Shown piece after piece: positions 15,814-23,548 of a stretch of 48,836 nt of DNA; position 1 is the first letter of the stretch, and the number at the start of each line of letters is the position of its first letter. The stretch is from Gaiellales bacterium (GTDB lineage Bacteria > Actinomycetota > Thermoleophilia > Gaiellales > JAICJC01), in assembly GCA_036273515.1 (NCBI GenBank), contig DASUHM010000059.1, positions 1 to 48,836 on the forward strand, in the 5' to 3' direction. A model generated the notes under the pieces. The model searched no databases. It saw only the letters and a list, made by a program, of their open reading frames with translations, and was not told the DNA's origin. The translations under genes and the position numbers were made by a program.

Positions 15814-16481
15814 GCGTAGGCCCTGCCCTCCGGTCGGAGGGCGAGCCGCCGAAGGTCCTGATCGCCGCCAAGGCACCCGTGCCGGGGCGGGTGAAGACGC
15901 GCCTTACGCCGCCGCTCTCGCCCGAGCTGGCGGCGCGCCTGGCCGAGGCGTTCCTGGCCGACGTGCTGGCGGCCGCCCGGGCCGTCGACCCGGCCGCCGG
16001 CTTCCTCTGCCCGCCCGCGGACGCGGCCGACCTGCGGGAGCGGTTCCCCGGCGCAGCCATCGTCGAGCAGTCCGGCGCCGGCCTGACGCCCGCGCTCGCG
16101 ACCGGTCTTGCGACGGGCGCCGTCGTCGTCGCAGGCGACGCGCCCGCGATCCGCCCGGAGACGATCGCCGAAGCGCTGGCCTCGACCGCCGATCTCGTGC
16201 TGGCGCCGTCGCACGACGGCGGCTTCGGCCTGATCCGCCTGCGCGGCGACGCGGCCGCCCTCTTCGCCGGCATCGCCTGGTCGACCGGCTCCGTGCTCGA
16301 CCAGACCGTCGCCGCCGCGGAGGCGCTCGGTCTCGCCGTGGAGCTGCTCGAGCCCGTCCCCGACGTCGACACGGTCACCGACCTGGCCGGGCTCGACCTG
16401 TCCCGGATCGCCGCGACGCGGGCGGTGCTCGGGTCATCGACGTGGGATCCGGCACACGTCGCCGGGGCGCCGGGGGGATAG
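15810..16481 (+). CDS. TIGR04282/DUF2064-type glycosyltransferase-like protein
   Basis: A 223-residue GT-A-fold nucleotidyl-sugar-type protein: VLIAAKAPVPGRVKTRLTPP near the N-terminus is the family hallmark, followed by GAVVVAGDAPAIRPETIAEA and APSHDGGFGLIRLR and the region FAGIAWSTGSVLDQT. The family is often named for arsenosugar biosynthesis, but members occur widely without arsenic genes. GTG 15810 overlaps the radical SAM stop by four bases, indicating coupled translation and probably a shared pathway. Confidence 0.87.
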   Translation: MSVGPALRSEGEPPKVLIAAKAPVPGRVKTRLTPPLSPELAARLAEAFLADVLAAARAVDPAAGFLCPPADAADLRERFPGAAIVEQSGAGLTPALATGLATGAVVVAGDAPAIRPETIAEALASTADLVLAPSHDGGFGLIRLRGDAAALFAGIAWSTGSVLDQTVAAAEALGLAVELLEPVPDVDTVTDLAGLDLSRIAATRAVLGSSTWDPAHVAGAPGG

Positions 16482-16490
16482 GGTTGGGGC

Positions 16491-17645
16491 ATGAGCGTGA
16501 TCGAGCATCCGGCCGTCGACGACGGCCTCTGGAGCACGATCGCCTCCCACTCGGACTCGGTCGACCGCGAGGCGCGGTTCCCGGCCGAGGCCGTCGCGGG
16601 GCTGGCCGACGCCGGCCTCCTCGCGCTCGGCGTCCCGGCCGAGCTGGGCGGCCCCGGCGGCGGGCCGGCCGAGGTGGTCGCCGCGGTCGAGCGGGTCGCA
16701 AGCGCCTGCTCGTCGACGGCCATGGTGTACGTCATGCACGCGATCGCGGCGCAGACGCTGATCGCCGGTGCCGCCGACCACGGAGCGAACCAGGACGTGC
16801 TGCGCGACATCGCGAGCGGCCGCCACCTGACGACGCTGGCTTTCTCCGAGCCGGCCACCCGCAGCCACTTCTGGGCGCAGGCCTCGCGGGCCGAGCCGGA
16901 CGGCAACGCCGTGATCGTGTCCGCGCACAAGTCGTGGGTCACTTCGGCCGGCCACGCCGACTCCTACGTCACCGCCACCGGCGCGCACGGGTCGCCCGAC
17001 CCGCTCGTCACCGAGCTCTACCTGATCCCGGCGGCCACGCCCGGGATCGAGGTGGGCGGGCCGTTCGACGGCCTCGGCCTGTGCGGCAACGCGTCGAGCG
17101 CGATCGAGTTCGCCTCGGTGCGGGTCGACGCGTCGCGGAGGCTGGGCGCACCGGCTTCTGGCATGTCGCTGATGATGGAGGCGACGCTGCCCTGGTTCGT
17201 GCTCGGCTGCGCCGCCTGCTGCGTCGGCCTGGCCGGCGCCGCTGTGGCGATGGCCGCCGATCACCTGGCGGGGGCGCGGCTCGAGCACCTGCAGACGCCG
17301 CTCAGCGGCATCGCGATGAACCGCGCCCGCCTGGCCGAGGCCAAGATCCGGCACATGCAGGCCCGCGCGCTGCTCTACGAGGTGGCGGGTCAGGTCGCGG
17401 CCGGCGATCCGGCCGCCCAGGTCGGCGTGCTGGCGCTGAAGGCGGCGGCCGCCGAGATGGCGATCGCCGTCACCGACGAGACGATGCGGGTGTGCGGCGG
17501 CGCGGCCTTCTCGCGCCACCTGCCGCTCGAGCGGCTCTTCCGCGACGCCCGCGCCGCGACGGTGATGGCGCCGACGAGCGACGTGCTGCGCGACCTCATG
17601 GGCCGGGCCCTCACGGGCCAGCCCCTCTTCGACACCGATGGTTGA
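16491..17645 (+). CDS. Acyl-CoA dehydrogenase family protein
   Basis: A 384-residue flavoenzyme of ordinary family length. Visible segments include LGVPAELGGPGGGPAEVVAA, the FAD-contact stretch TTLAFSEPATRSHFW, KSWVTSAGHADSYV, the helical C-terminal domain with MNRARLAEAKIRHMQARALL, and VCGGAAFSRHLPLERLFRDA. In place of the usual catalytic Glu pattern the last part reads RDARAATVMAPTSDVLRDLM, typical of the group that includes nitroalkane/sulfur-type and hydroxylase-like members, so the substrate is uncertain. It starts 9 bases after the TIGR04282-type gene, likely the same operon. Confidence 0.9.
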   Translation: MSVIEHPAVDDGLWSTIASHSDSVDREARFPAEAVAGLADAGLLALGVPAELGGPGGGPAEVVAAVERVASACSSTAMVYVMHAIAAQTLIAGAADHGANQDVLRDIASGRHLTTLAFSEPATRSHFWAQASRAEPDGNAVIVSAHKSWVTSAGHADSYVTATGAHGSPDPLVTELYLIPAATPGIEVGGPFDGLGLCGNASSAIEFASVRVDASRRLGAPASGMSLMMEATLPWFVLGCAACCVGLAGAAVAMAADHLAGARLEHLQTPLSGIAMNRARLAEAKIRHMQARALLYEVAGQVAAGDPAAQVGVLALKAAAAEMAIAVTDETMRVCGGAAFSRHLPLERLFRDARAATVMAPTSDVLRDLMGRALTGQPLFDTDG

Positions 17646-17757
17646 TCGGTAAGTCCCGCGCGCCTGGACGTCAGAACGCCGGCGGGGGTTCGGGTCGCTG
17701 CTGGAACCGTCGCATAGCTTCGTCCTCCGTCGCGGCCCATATCCCCGATCAACCATC
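17637..17757. repeat. 13-bp inverted repeat spanning two convergent stop codons
   Basis: GATGGTTGATCGG at 17637-17649 and its exact complement at 17745-17757 face each other across about 95 bases. Each arm contains the last codons and stop of a convergent gene (acyl-CoA dehydrogenase and TIGR04283-type glycosyltransferase), both ending Asp-Gly-stop. It could fold into a long stem-loop in transcripts from either side. Confidence 0.6.
17671..17715 (-). CDS. Possible 14-residue peptide with strong ribosome-binding site
   Basis: Between the two convergent genes, an ATG at 17715 lies 8 bases after a consensus GGAGG (17724-17728 on the opposite strand) and encodes MRRFQQRPEPPPAF, then TGA. It is on the same strand as, and about 30 bases after, the glycosyltransferase gene. 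It may be a small translated peptide, a leader, or chance. It has no resemblance to known PQQ or mycofactocin precursors. Confidence 0.25.
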   Translation of the reverse strand: MRRFQQRPEPPPAF

Positions 17758-18420
17758 TCGGGCCGGCGGGTACATCCGCGCGAGCCGCTCCGGCGGCACC
17801 CGCAGGGTGTAGAGCAGCTGGATCAGCCAGTTGCGCGCGAGCGCGCGGGCGTGGCCGTCGCTGCGGTGGCGGCGGGCCGACGTCGTGACCGCCAGCGGGA
17901 CGATGACGAGGCCACCGGCGCGGCGCAGGCGGGCCGCCAGGTCGCGGTCCTCCATGATCGGGAGCGGCCGGTAGCCGCCGACCCGCTCGAACGCCTCCCT
18001 CGAGACGAAGAGGGACTGGTCGCCGTAGACGATCTTGAGCAGCCGCGAGCGGGCGTTCACCATCCGCTCGACGAGCGGCCGCGGCCGGTCGAACCCGATC
18101 CGGAAGGCGCCCGCGCAGCTCCGCCGGAGCGCCGCGTCGATCGCCGTCCCGGCGTCTGGGGGCAGGTGCGTGTCGGCGTGCAGGAAGACGAGCACGTCGC
18201 CGCCCGCCGCCGCCGCGCCTGCGTTCATCGCCTCCGCCCGCGCGCCCGGCGTCTGCAGAACGCGGGCCCCGGCCGCGGCGGCCGCCGCGGCGGTGCCGTC
18301 TCCGCTGCCGGCATCGGCCACGATCACCTCCGCGCCGGGCAGCGCCGCCCGGGCCGCGACGATCGTCTCGGCCACCGTCGCCGCCTCGTCCAGCGTCGGG
18401 ATCACGACCGAGAACCTCAC
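17749..18420 (-). CDS. TIGR04283-type family 2 glycosyltransferase
   Basis: A 223-residue GT2 enzyme: FSVVIPTLDEAATVAETI at the N-terminus, VIVADAGSGDGTAAAA, LVFLHADTHLPPDAG with the metal-binding HADT, and VGGYRPLPIMEDRDLAARLR carrying the catalytic-base ED. GTG 18420 overlaps the DoxX stop (GTGA). The TIGR04282-type partner is on the opposite strand 1.3 kb away; such pairs often co-occur. It carries no membrane helix, so it probably acts at the cytoplasmic face on an unknown acceptor. Confidence 0.9.
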   Translation of the reverse strand: MRFSVVIPTLDEAATVAETIVAARAALPGAEVIVADAGSGDGTAAAAAAAGARVLQTPGARAEAMNAGAAAAGGDVLVFLHADTHLPPDAGTAIDAALRRSCAGAFRIGFDRPRPLVERMVNARSRLLKIVYGDQSLFVSREAFERVGGYRPLPIMEDRDLAARLRRAGGLVIVPLAVTTSARRHRSDGHARALARNWLIQLLYTLRVPPERLARMYPPARDG

Positions 18421-18872
18421 GCCCGGCCCTGCCAGCGGTCGAGGCTCAGGCGCGTGTTCGAGGGGACGAGCGCCAGCATCACGCTGACGGCGACGAAGAG
18501 CGCGTACCCCCACGCCCACTCGTTCGGCGCCCGGATGGTGAGCACGGTGATCGCGATCGACTGGGCGAGGCCGACCACAGCGCCGAGGCGGGTGTGCCAC
18601 CCGAGCAGCAGGAGCACGCCGGCGACGAGCTCGATCCCGAAGACGATCCATCCGAACAGCGTGAAGTGGGGGATCACCGTGTCTGCGACCAGCCGCCGCA
18701 GCGGCTCGGAGATGGCGTGATGCTCGGCCTGGTGGAAGGAGTACATGAGCCCGCGCGGCTGGTCGCGGCCGAAGCCGGGCGGCAGCTTCCAGGTCAGGTT
18801 CGAGAGCCACAGCACGCCCATGAAGATGCGCAGGCACGCCAGCGCGAGGGCCGTGCGGTCGCGGTCGCGCAC
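18417..18872 (-). CDS. DoxX-family membrane protein
   Basis: A 151-residue protein with four membrane helices: ALACLRIFMGVLWLSNLTWK, then a loop ending VIPHFTLFGWIVFGIEL, the hallmark VAGVLLLLGWHTRLGAVVGL, and WGYALFVAVSVMLALVPS. DoxX-like proteins are linked to quinone or redox functions but most are uncharacterised. GTG 18872 shares one base with the stop of the arrestin-like gene, and the glycosyltransferase start overlaps its stop, so the three are co-translated. Confidence 0.85.
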   Translation of the reverse strand: MRDRDRTALALACLRIFMGVLWLSNLTWKLPPGFGRDQPRGLMYSFHQAEHHAISEPLRRLVADTVIPHFTLFGWIVFGIELVAGVLLLLGWHTRLGAVVGLAQSIAITVLTIRAPNEWAWGYALFVAVSVMLALVPSNTRLSLDRWQGRA

Positions 18873-19678
18873 TAACAGATGTCGAACCGCAGCGGAGTGG
18901 CGACGGCGCACTCGAGCCGGCCGAACCGGCCCCGCCGCCGCACCTCGATCTCGTAGCGCCAGGAGATGATGTGCCCCTCGACGGCCGTCGGCAGGCCCGT
19001 GGGCAGCGCGAACGAGAACGGGTGCCAGGTGCGGTCGGGCTCCCAGTCGAACGCGATCGCGTCCGACCACAGGAGCTCGCTCCGCCACAGCGGCGGCTGG
19101 CGGTGGTTGCGGATGCGGAAGTTCGTGCGCCAGATCTCCTGGCAGCGCGCCAGCACCTCGAGCCGGGGGACGCCGCCGTGCACGTGCACGCGCCCGTCGA
19201 TGTGGCCGCCGCCCTCGAGCAACGCGTCGGCGAGCTCGATGTGGAAGTGGCGGGCGGGGAACGAGGCGATCATCCGGTCGTACAGGTAACCGGCCTCGTG
19301 GATGGGCCGCTCGCCGCCCTCGATCTCGAGCGGCAGGGTCACCTGGATGCGGCGCCGGCCGGACACCGGGCTGCGCGCGCGGACGGCGAACCCGAGGTTG
19401 CAGCGGCGGCCGGCGCGCACCGGCGGCGTCTGCTCGGGGATCGCGAGCTCGAAGCGGGCGCGGCCGGCGACCGGGTCGACGCGGGTCGACCCCATCGGCG
19501 TCGCCAGCTTGCCGGCCGGGCAGGTCTCGATCCGCAGGAGCGTCACGTCGGCCGGGCCGTCGAGGTCGCGCAGCTCGCCCTCGAGCGGGCCGCCGGCGAC
19601 GACGGCCGTCGGACCGACCTCGAGCTGGAACGGGTGCTCGGTTGCGCTCTCTCGTCTGTGCAGCAGCGCCACGCCCAA
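18872..19678 (-). CDS. Arrestin-like beta-sandwich protein, function unknown
   Basis: A 268-residue soluble protein rich in beta-strand patterns. The sequence is arranged as two beta-sandwich halves: FQLEVGPTAVVAGGPLEGEL and later EGGGHIDGRVHVHGGVPRLE, both with the extension-then-Gly pattern of arrestin/Spo0M-like domains. WRSELLWSDAIAFDWEPD and HPFSFALPTGLPTAVEGHI fit the same fold. This is pattern-based inference. The start is TTG 19678, or GTG two codons later, behind AGGAGGT. It lies 39 bases after the phosphoesterase gene. Confidence 0.6.
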   Translation of the reverse strand: MGVALLHRRESATEHPFQLEVGPTAVVAGGPLEGELRDLDGPADVTLLRIETCPAGKLATPMGSTRVDPVAGRARFELAIPEQTPPVRAGRRCNLGFAVRARSPVSGRRRIQVTLPLEIEGGERPIHEAGYLYDRMIASFPARHFHIELADALLEGGGHIDGRVHVHGGVPRLEVLARCQEIWRTNFRIRNHRQPPLWRSELLWSDAIAFDWEPDRTWHPFSFALPTGLPTAVEGHIISWRYEIEVRRRGRFGRLECAVATPLRFDIC

Positions 19679-19717
19679 CCTCTCTCGCGTACCTCCTGGA
19701 CGGTAGCCGACCCCGGG

Positions 19718-20689
19718 CTATCCGGCCGTAAGCAGAAAGTCCATGCAGGAGCCGTCGCCGGCCAGGTCGACGATGGCCCCGCGCAGGACGTCCGCGGAGT
19801 ACTCGCTGCCCGGGTTCAGGCACAGGCTCGGGCCGATCTTCTGGGCGCCGCGCGACTCGTGGATGTGCCCGTGCAGGCCGACGGTGGGCTGGTAGCGCTT
19901 GATCGCGTCGCGCACCGCCCGGCTGCCGACGGGGATGAAGCTCGGCCGGCCGCCGTGCAGGACCGGCTTCAGGTTCGCGTCGAGCTCGGGCGCCGTATCG
20001 AGCCCGGAGTTGTAGGGCGGGTTGTGGAAGTTGCAGACCGACGCGCGGCCCGGCTCGACCCGGTCCATCATGGCCGCGATGCGCTCCGCCAGCTCGTCCT
20101 CGGGATACTCGCGCTCGGTGTCCCACGGCGTCGGCGTGACGTCGCCGATGCTCGCGAGCACCGCCGGGCCGAGGTCGTACAGGTCGCGCTCCGGGCACTC
20201 CACCCGCTCGTTGCGGGCGAGCACCCCGTCGATCTCGACCGGGTCGTCGTTCCCCGGCGTGATGATGCAGCGCACCTTCGGGTCGAGCCGTTCGTCGGCG
20301 AGCGCGCACCAGCCCTCGAGCTGGGCGGTGATCTCGCGCCGGAAGAGCCCCTCCAGGTAGGGCCTGTCGGAGGCGATCCGCTCCACCTCGGCCGTGTCCA
20401 TCTCGACCGGGTAGAAGCCGAGCATGTTGATCTCGGAGCGCAGCCGCTCCTCGTCGGCGACCGGCACCGCGACCCGCTCGCCGCGCACCTCCGCCGAGAT
20501 CACGCCGTCGTGCGTCCGCAGCGGGACGAGGCCCTTGCCGGCGACGTCTCCGCCGAGCAGGAGCACGTCGGCGTCGTACGCCGACGCGGCGTTCACGAAC
20601 TTGCGGAAGCACCGGTCCGACCCGTGCACGTCCGTCGCGAAGAAGATGCGCAGCGCGCGCGTCGTGCTCTTCTTCCTGCGGAACGGCAC
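19718..20689 (-). CDS. Metallophosphoesterase (calcineurin-like)
   Basis: A 323-residue dinuclear-metal phosphoesterase. Ligand motifs occur in order: FATDVHGSD (Asp20, His22), LLGGDVAGKG (Asp48), ITPGNDDP (Asn), CNFHNPPYNS (His) and VGLHGHIHESRG (His-x-His). The C-terminus has NPGSEYSADVLRGAIVDL, close to Rv-type and archaeal phosphodiesterases. The substrate is unknown; nucleotides or phosphodiesters are possible. GTG start. It is 17 bases downstream of the APC permease on the same strand, so likely co-transcribed. Confidence 0.9.
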   Translation of the reverse strand: MPFRRKKSTTRALRIFFATDVHGSDRCFRKFVNAASAYDADVLLLGGDVAGKGLVPLRTHDGVISAEVRGERVAVPVADEERLRSEINMLGFYPVEMDTAEVERIASDRPYLEGLFRREITAQLEGWCALADERLDPKVRCIITPGNDDPVEIDGVLARNERVECPERDLYDLGPAVLASIGDVTPTPWDTEREYPEDELAERIAAMMDRVEPGRASVCNFHNPPYNSGLDTAPELDANLKPVLHGGRPSFIPVGSRAVRDAIKRYQPTVGLHGHIHESRGAQKIGPSLCLNPGSEYSADVLRGAIVDLAGDGSCMDFLLTAG

Positions 20690-20706
20690 CGGTCAGACCG
20701 CTCCGG

Positions 20707-22335
20707 TCATTCCGGCGGCAGCTCGCGCATCGCGAGGTCGATGTCGATCGACGACGACCGCCGCACGCCGCGCGCGATCAGGTAGACGACGGGCCCGGCC
20801 GCCAGCACGAGCACCAGGGTGGAGACGCTCTGGACGCTGAACTTCCCGAACACGCTCGAGTGCGTGACGATCAGCCCGATCACGATCAGTGCGAGGATGG
20901 TCGTGAGCCCGCCGGCGATCGCCGACTTCGGGATCCCGGCCAGCCGGTCGACGTCGTTCGTGCCCGGCTTCAGGATCAGCTCCGGGCGCCGGTACGGCAG
21001 GAGCAGCGCCGAGACCGCGCCGGCGAGCAGGATCAGCGCGACGAACAGGCTCAGGTTCGCGACGATGTTCGCCAGGTTCACGTAGGTGGCCAGGATCGAG
21101 AACCCGATGCCGCCCGCCAGGGCGATGCACGTGGCGATCAGCGGCGTGCCCGTGCGCTCGTCGATCTTCGCCACGGACACCGGCAGCAGCCGGTCGAAGG
21201 CGAGCGCGAAGAGGACGCGGGTGACGACGGCGACGAAGGCCAGGTCGACGGCCAGCTCGGCGCACGGGACGGCGATCGAGAACAGGATCTTCGTGATCGG
21301 GTCGCCGGAGAGGACGAGCCCGTAGCCGAGGCCGCCCGCCTGGGCGGACAGGTTCGAGATCTTGCCGTAGGCGTCGCCGTTCACGGCGTTCAGGTTCGCC
21401 TGGGCCTGCATGAAGTCGAGGCCGACCCGCCAGCGCAGGAGCATCCAGATCCCCACCCAGACGACGACCAGCAGGACGATGCTGATGACCGACGCCCAGA
21501 CGTACGTGCGTCCCGGCCGCTTCAGCTCGCCGCCGACGTAGTACGAGTAGAGCACGCCGTTGTAGTTCAGCACCATGAACGGCACGACCAGCAGCGACGC
21601 CGTCAGGCTGATGCCGGTGACCACCCCGTTCGCCTTGGCGGCCGAGAGCACCGCGTTGTAGGCGTTGGGATGCTTGCTGAAGCTGCCGAACGACGACACG
21701 AAGTCGCTGTGGCTGTGGGCGAGCAGGATGATGCCGAGGGCGACGAACGCGAGCAGCTGGATCACGACGAGGCCGAGGATGATCTGGGCGACCCGGCGCA
21801 GCGGCAGCAGCGAGAGCAGCCCGACGATCAGGAGCATGCCGACGCAGATGAGCGCGATCGCGCCCTTGCTGGTCACGTGGTTCGCGCCGGCCGCGATGGT
21901 GGAGCTCGAGAACGCGTCGCCGAGGCCGGTCAGGGCGAACGGCATGAACGCGGCGGTGAACTGCGCGTTCGCGGCCAGGATGTAGGTGAACGCGACGGCG
22001 ACGCTGACGCCGACCATCGCCCCGAGCACCGGCGAGATCACGCGCGAGACGTAGACGTACTCGCCGCCCGCGCGCGGGATCGCCTGGAGCAGGTAGCGGT
22101 AGGCGAACATGCCGACGAACCAGATGCCGGCCGCGAGCAGCAGCGGCAGGATCATGTCGGGGTGGCTGAAGCTCGTCAGGCCGGCGCTGAAATTGATGAA
22201 GGTGTTGACGACGGCGACCGACGCCAGCGCGATGGCTGTCGCGGCCGGAATTCCGAGCTCACGCACAAGCCCCGAGGACTGGCGTGTGAAGAGCCCACTG
22301 CTTGCCCCTGCCTCGGGCGTGCCCGTCGTGCTCAT
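20707..22335 (-). CDS. APC-superfamily amino acid permease
   Basis: A 542-residue transporter with about twelve membrane helices. Helix 1 is LGIPAATAIALASVAVVNTF, and the loop YLLQAIPRAGGEYVYVSRVI is the family motif for substrate and gate residues. VPFMVLNYNGVLYSYYVGGELKRPGR lies in the mid region, with AFDRLLPVSVAKIDERTGTP towards the C-terminus. ATG 22335 follows GGAGGGG. A GGAACGTTCC palindrome sits 20-33 bases upstream, identical in core to that before the adjacent dehydrogenase, so LacI control is likely. The substrate may be an amino acid or an organic cation. Confidence 0.9.
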   Translation of the reverse strand: MSTTGTPEAGASSGLFTRQSSGLVRELGIPAATAIALASVAVVNTFINFSAGLTSFSHPDMILPLLLAAGIWFVGMFAYRYLLQAIPRAGGEYVYVSRVISPVLGAMVGVSVAVAFTYILAANAQFTAAFMPFALTGLGDAFSSSTIAAGANHVTSKGAIALICVGMLLIVGLLSLLPLRRVAQIILGLVVIQLLAFVALGIILLAHSHSDFVSSFGSFSKHPNAYNAVLSAAKANGVVTGISLTASLLVVPFMVLNYNGVLYSYYVGGELKRPGRTYVWASVISIVLLVVVWVGIWMLLRWRVGLDFMQAQANLNAVNGDAYGKISNLSAQAGGLGYGLVLSGDPITKILFSIAVPCAELAVDLAFVAVVTRVLFALAFDRLLPVSVAKIDERTGTPLIATCIALAGGIGFSILATYVNLANIVANLSLFVALILLAGAVSALLLPYRRPELILKPGTNDVDRLAGIPKSAIAGGLTTILALIVIGLIVTHSSVFGKFSVQSVSTLVLVLAAGPVVYLIARGVRRSSSIDIDLAMRELPPE

Positions 22336-22354
22336 CTCTATCCCCTCCAGATGG

Positions 22355-22368
22355 ATGGAACGTTCCAG
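22355..22368. promoter_or_regulatory. LacI-type operator 1
   Basis: ATGGAACGTTCCAG, with the perfect core TGGAACGTTCCA (22356-22367), lies upstream of the APC permease. Next to it is the TAGCTT -10-like hexamer for minus-strand transcription (complement near 22374-22379). The central CG palindrome is typical of LacI-family operators. Identical core to operator 2. Confidence 0.7.
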
Positions 22369-22419
22369 GGCGAAGCTACCAGGCGCACGTGACGGTTGCA
22401 ACCCTCCCGTTCGGCGGTG

Positions 22420-23454
22420 TCACGCTGCGTGCGCTGCGGGCGGCGTCCAGGGCCAGTCCGGCCCGACCTCGAGCGGCTCTCCGCCGCTTGCGCTGGCCCG
22501 CGCGGCGACGGCGATGGCGACGGCGAAACGGTCGTCGGTGAGCGTCGCGTTCGGCGTCTCCTCGCCCCGGCAGGCGGCGCCGAAGTCGTCCATCTGGGCC
22601 TGATAGGCGGCGGCGAACCGGTCGCGGCAGTCGGCCGGGAAGCGCGGCTCCATGGCGGGCCCGAGCACGGTGACGCCGGTGCCGGTGGCGGCCTGGGCGA
22701 GAACGACCGAGCCGTCCGGGCCGATCACCTCGCAGCGGATCTCCATCCCGAGGGTCGAGGTGCGCGACAGATGTGTGGTGGCGACGGCGGCGCCGAGGCC
22801 GATGGTGATGTGGGCGTTGTCGAGGCCGGACTCGAGGTAGACCGGGTTCTGCACGAGCGCGTAGGCGGTCGTCGGGTCGGCGTCGAGCAGCCATCGGGCC
22901 GTGTCGAAGTCGTGGACGCCGAGGTCCATGATGAGGCCGCCGGCGGGGCCGTCGTCGGCGCTCGGCGGGAAGTCCTCGCGGCTGGCCAGCTGGACGGCGA
23001 ACGGCGTGCCGATCGCACCGGCGGCGACCGCCCCCGCCACCTCGCGGAAGCCGGGATCGTGGCGGCGGTGGTAGGCCACGCGCACCACCGAATCGGGGTG
23101 CGCGGCGGCGGCCGCCTCGATGCGGGCGTGGTCGGCGAGCGAGATCGCCCCCGGCTTCTCGAGCAGCAGGTGCTTCCCCGCCTCGAGCACCCGCACGGCA
23201 TGGTCGGCATGGTCGGCGGTGCGGGTGCAGACGACGATCGCGTCCACGTCGTCGCTTCCGATCAGCTCGTCCATGGTCAGCAGGCGCACGGCCGGGTCGA
23301 GGGCGCCGACGCGGTCGCGGATGGCGCGGCCGCGCGCCGAGGCGACGCCGACGAGCTCCACCGCCTCGCTGCGCATGGCGCAGCCGCGGTGCACCGCCGA
23401 GATGAACCCCGTTCCGGCGATGCCGAGCCGGATCGGTGCAGGACGAGCTGGCAC
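22420..23454 (-). CDS. Gfo/Idh/MocA-family dehydrogenase
   Basis: A 344-residue NAD(P)-dependent sugar or polyol dehydrogenase. The Rossmann start is IRLGIAGTGFISAVHRGCAM, the family motif EKP occurs in GKHLLLEKPGAISLADHA, the DLGVHDFDTARWL segment carries the substrate-site Asp-His pair, and VAYHRRHDPGFREV is the other catalytic-domain marker. Myo-inositol 2-dehydrogenase-like enzymes share these, but the exact substrate cannot be read. GTG start behind GGGAGG. Divergent from the LacI gene, with operator 2 in the shared promoter. Confidence 0.9.
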   Translation of the reverse strand: MPARPAPIRLGIAGTGFISAVHRGCAMRSEAVELVGVASARGRAIRDRVGALDPAVRLLTMDELIGSDDVDAIVVCTRTADHADHAVRVLEAGKHLLLEKPGAISLADHARIEAAAAAHPDSVVRVAYHRRHDPGFREVAGAVAAGAIGTPFAVQLASREDFPPSADDGPAGGLIMDLGVHDFDTARWLLDADPTTAYALVQNPVYLESGLDNAHITIGLGAAVATTHLSRTSTLGMEIRCEVIGPDGSVVLAQAATGTGVTVLGPAMEPRFPADCRDRFAAAYQAQMDDFGAACRGEETPNATLTDDRFAVAIAVAARASASGGEPLEVGPDWPWTPPAAHAA

Positions 23455-23469
23455 GGAGCCTCCCTGTCG

Positions 23470-23483
23470 ATGGAACGTTCCAT
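23470..23483. promoter_or_regulatory. LacI-type operator 2
   Basis: Perfect 14-base palindrome ATGGAACGTTCCAT between the divergent dehydrogenase and LacI genes. On the minus strand a TAGCGT -10-like hexamer (23485-23490 complement) immediately precedes it, the same arrangement as at operator 1. It can regulate the dehydrogenase and the repressor's own gene. Confidence 0.75.
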
Positions 23484-23548
23484 GACGCTACCAGAGCCGG
23501 GTCGGCGTCCGGACTACACTTTCACGCCCCGATGCCACGAGAGATCAG

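Noticed and set aside
17671-17715. A PQQ- or mycofactocin-type precursor peptide
   Set aside because: The 14-residue frame lacks the conserved Glu/Tyr or Val-Tyr ends of those precursors, and the radical SAM enzyme lacks the matching partner genes.
14962-18420. An arsenosugar biosynthesis cluster
   Set aside because: Only the glycosyltransferase family names suggest this. No arsenic methyltransferase, ArsS-like C-terminal domain or ars gene is visible.
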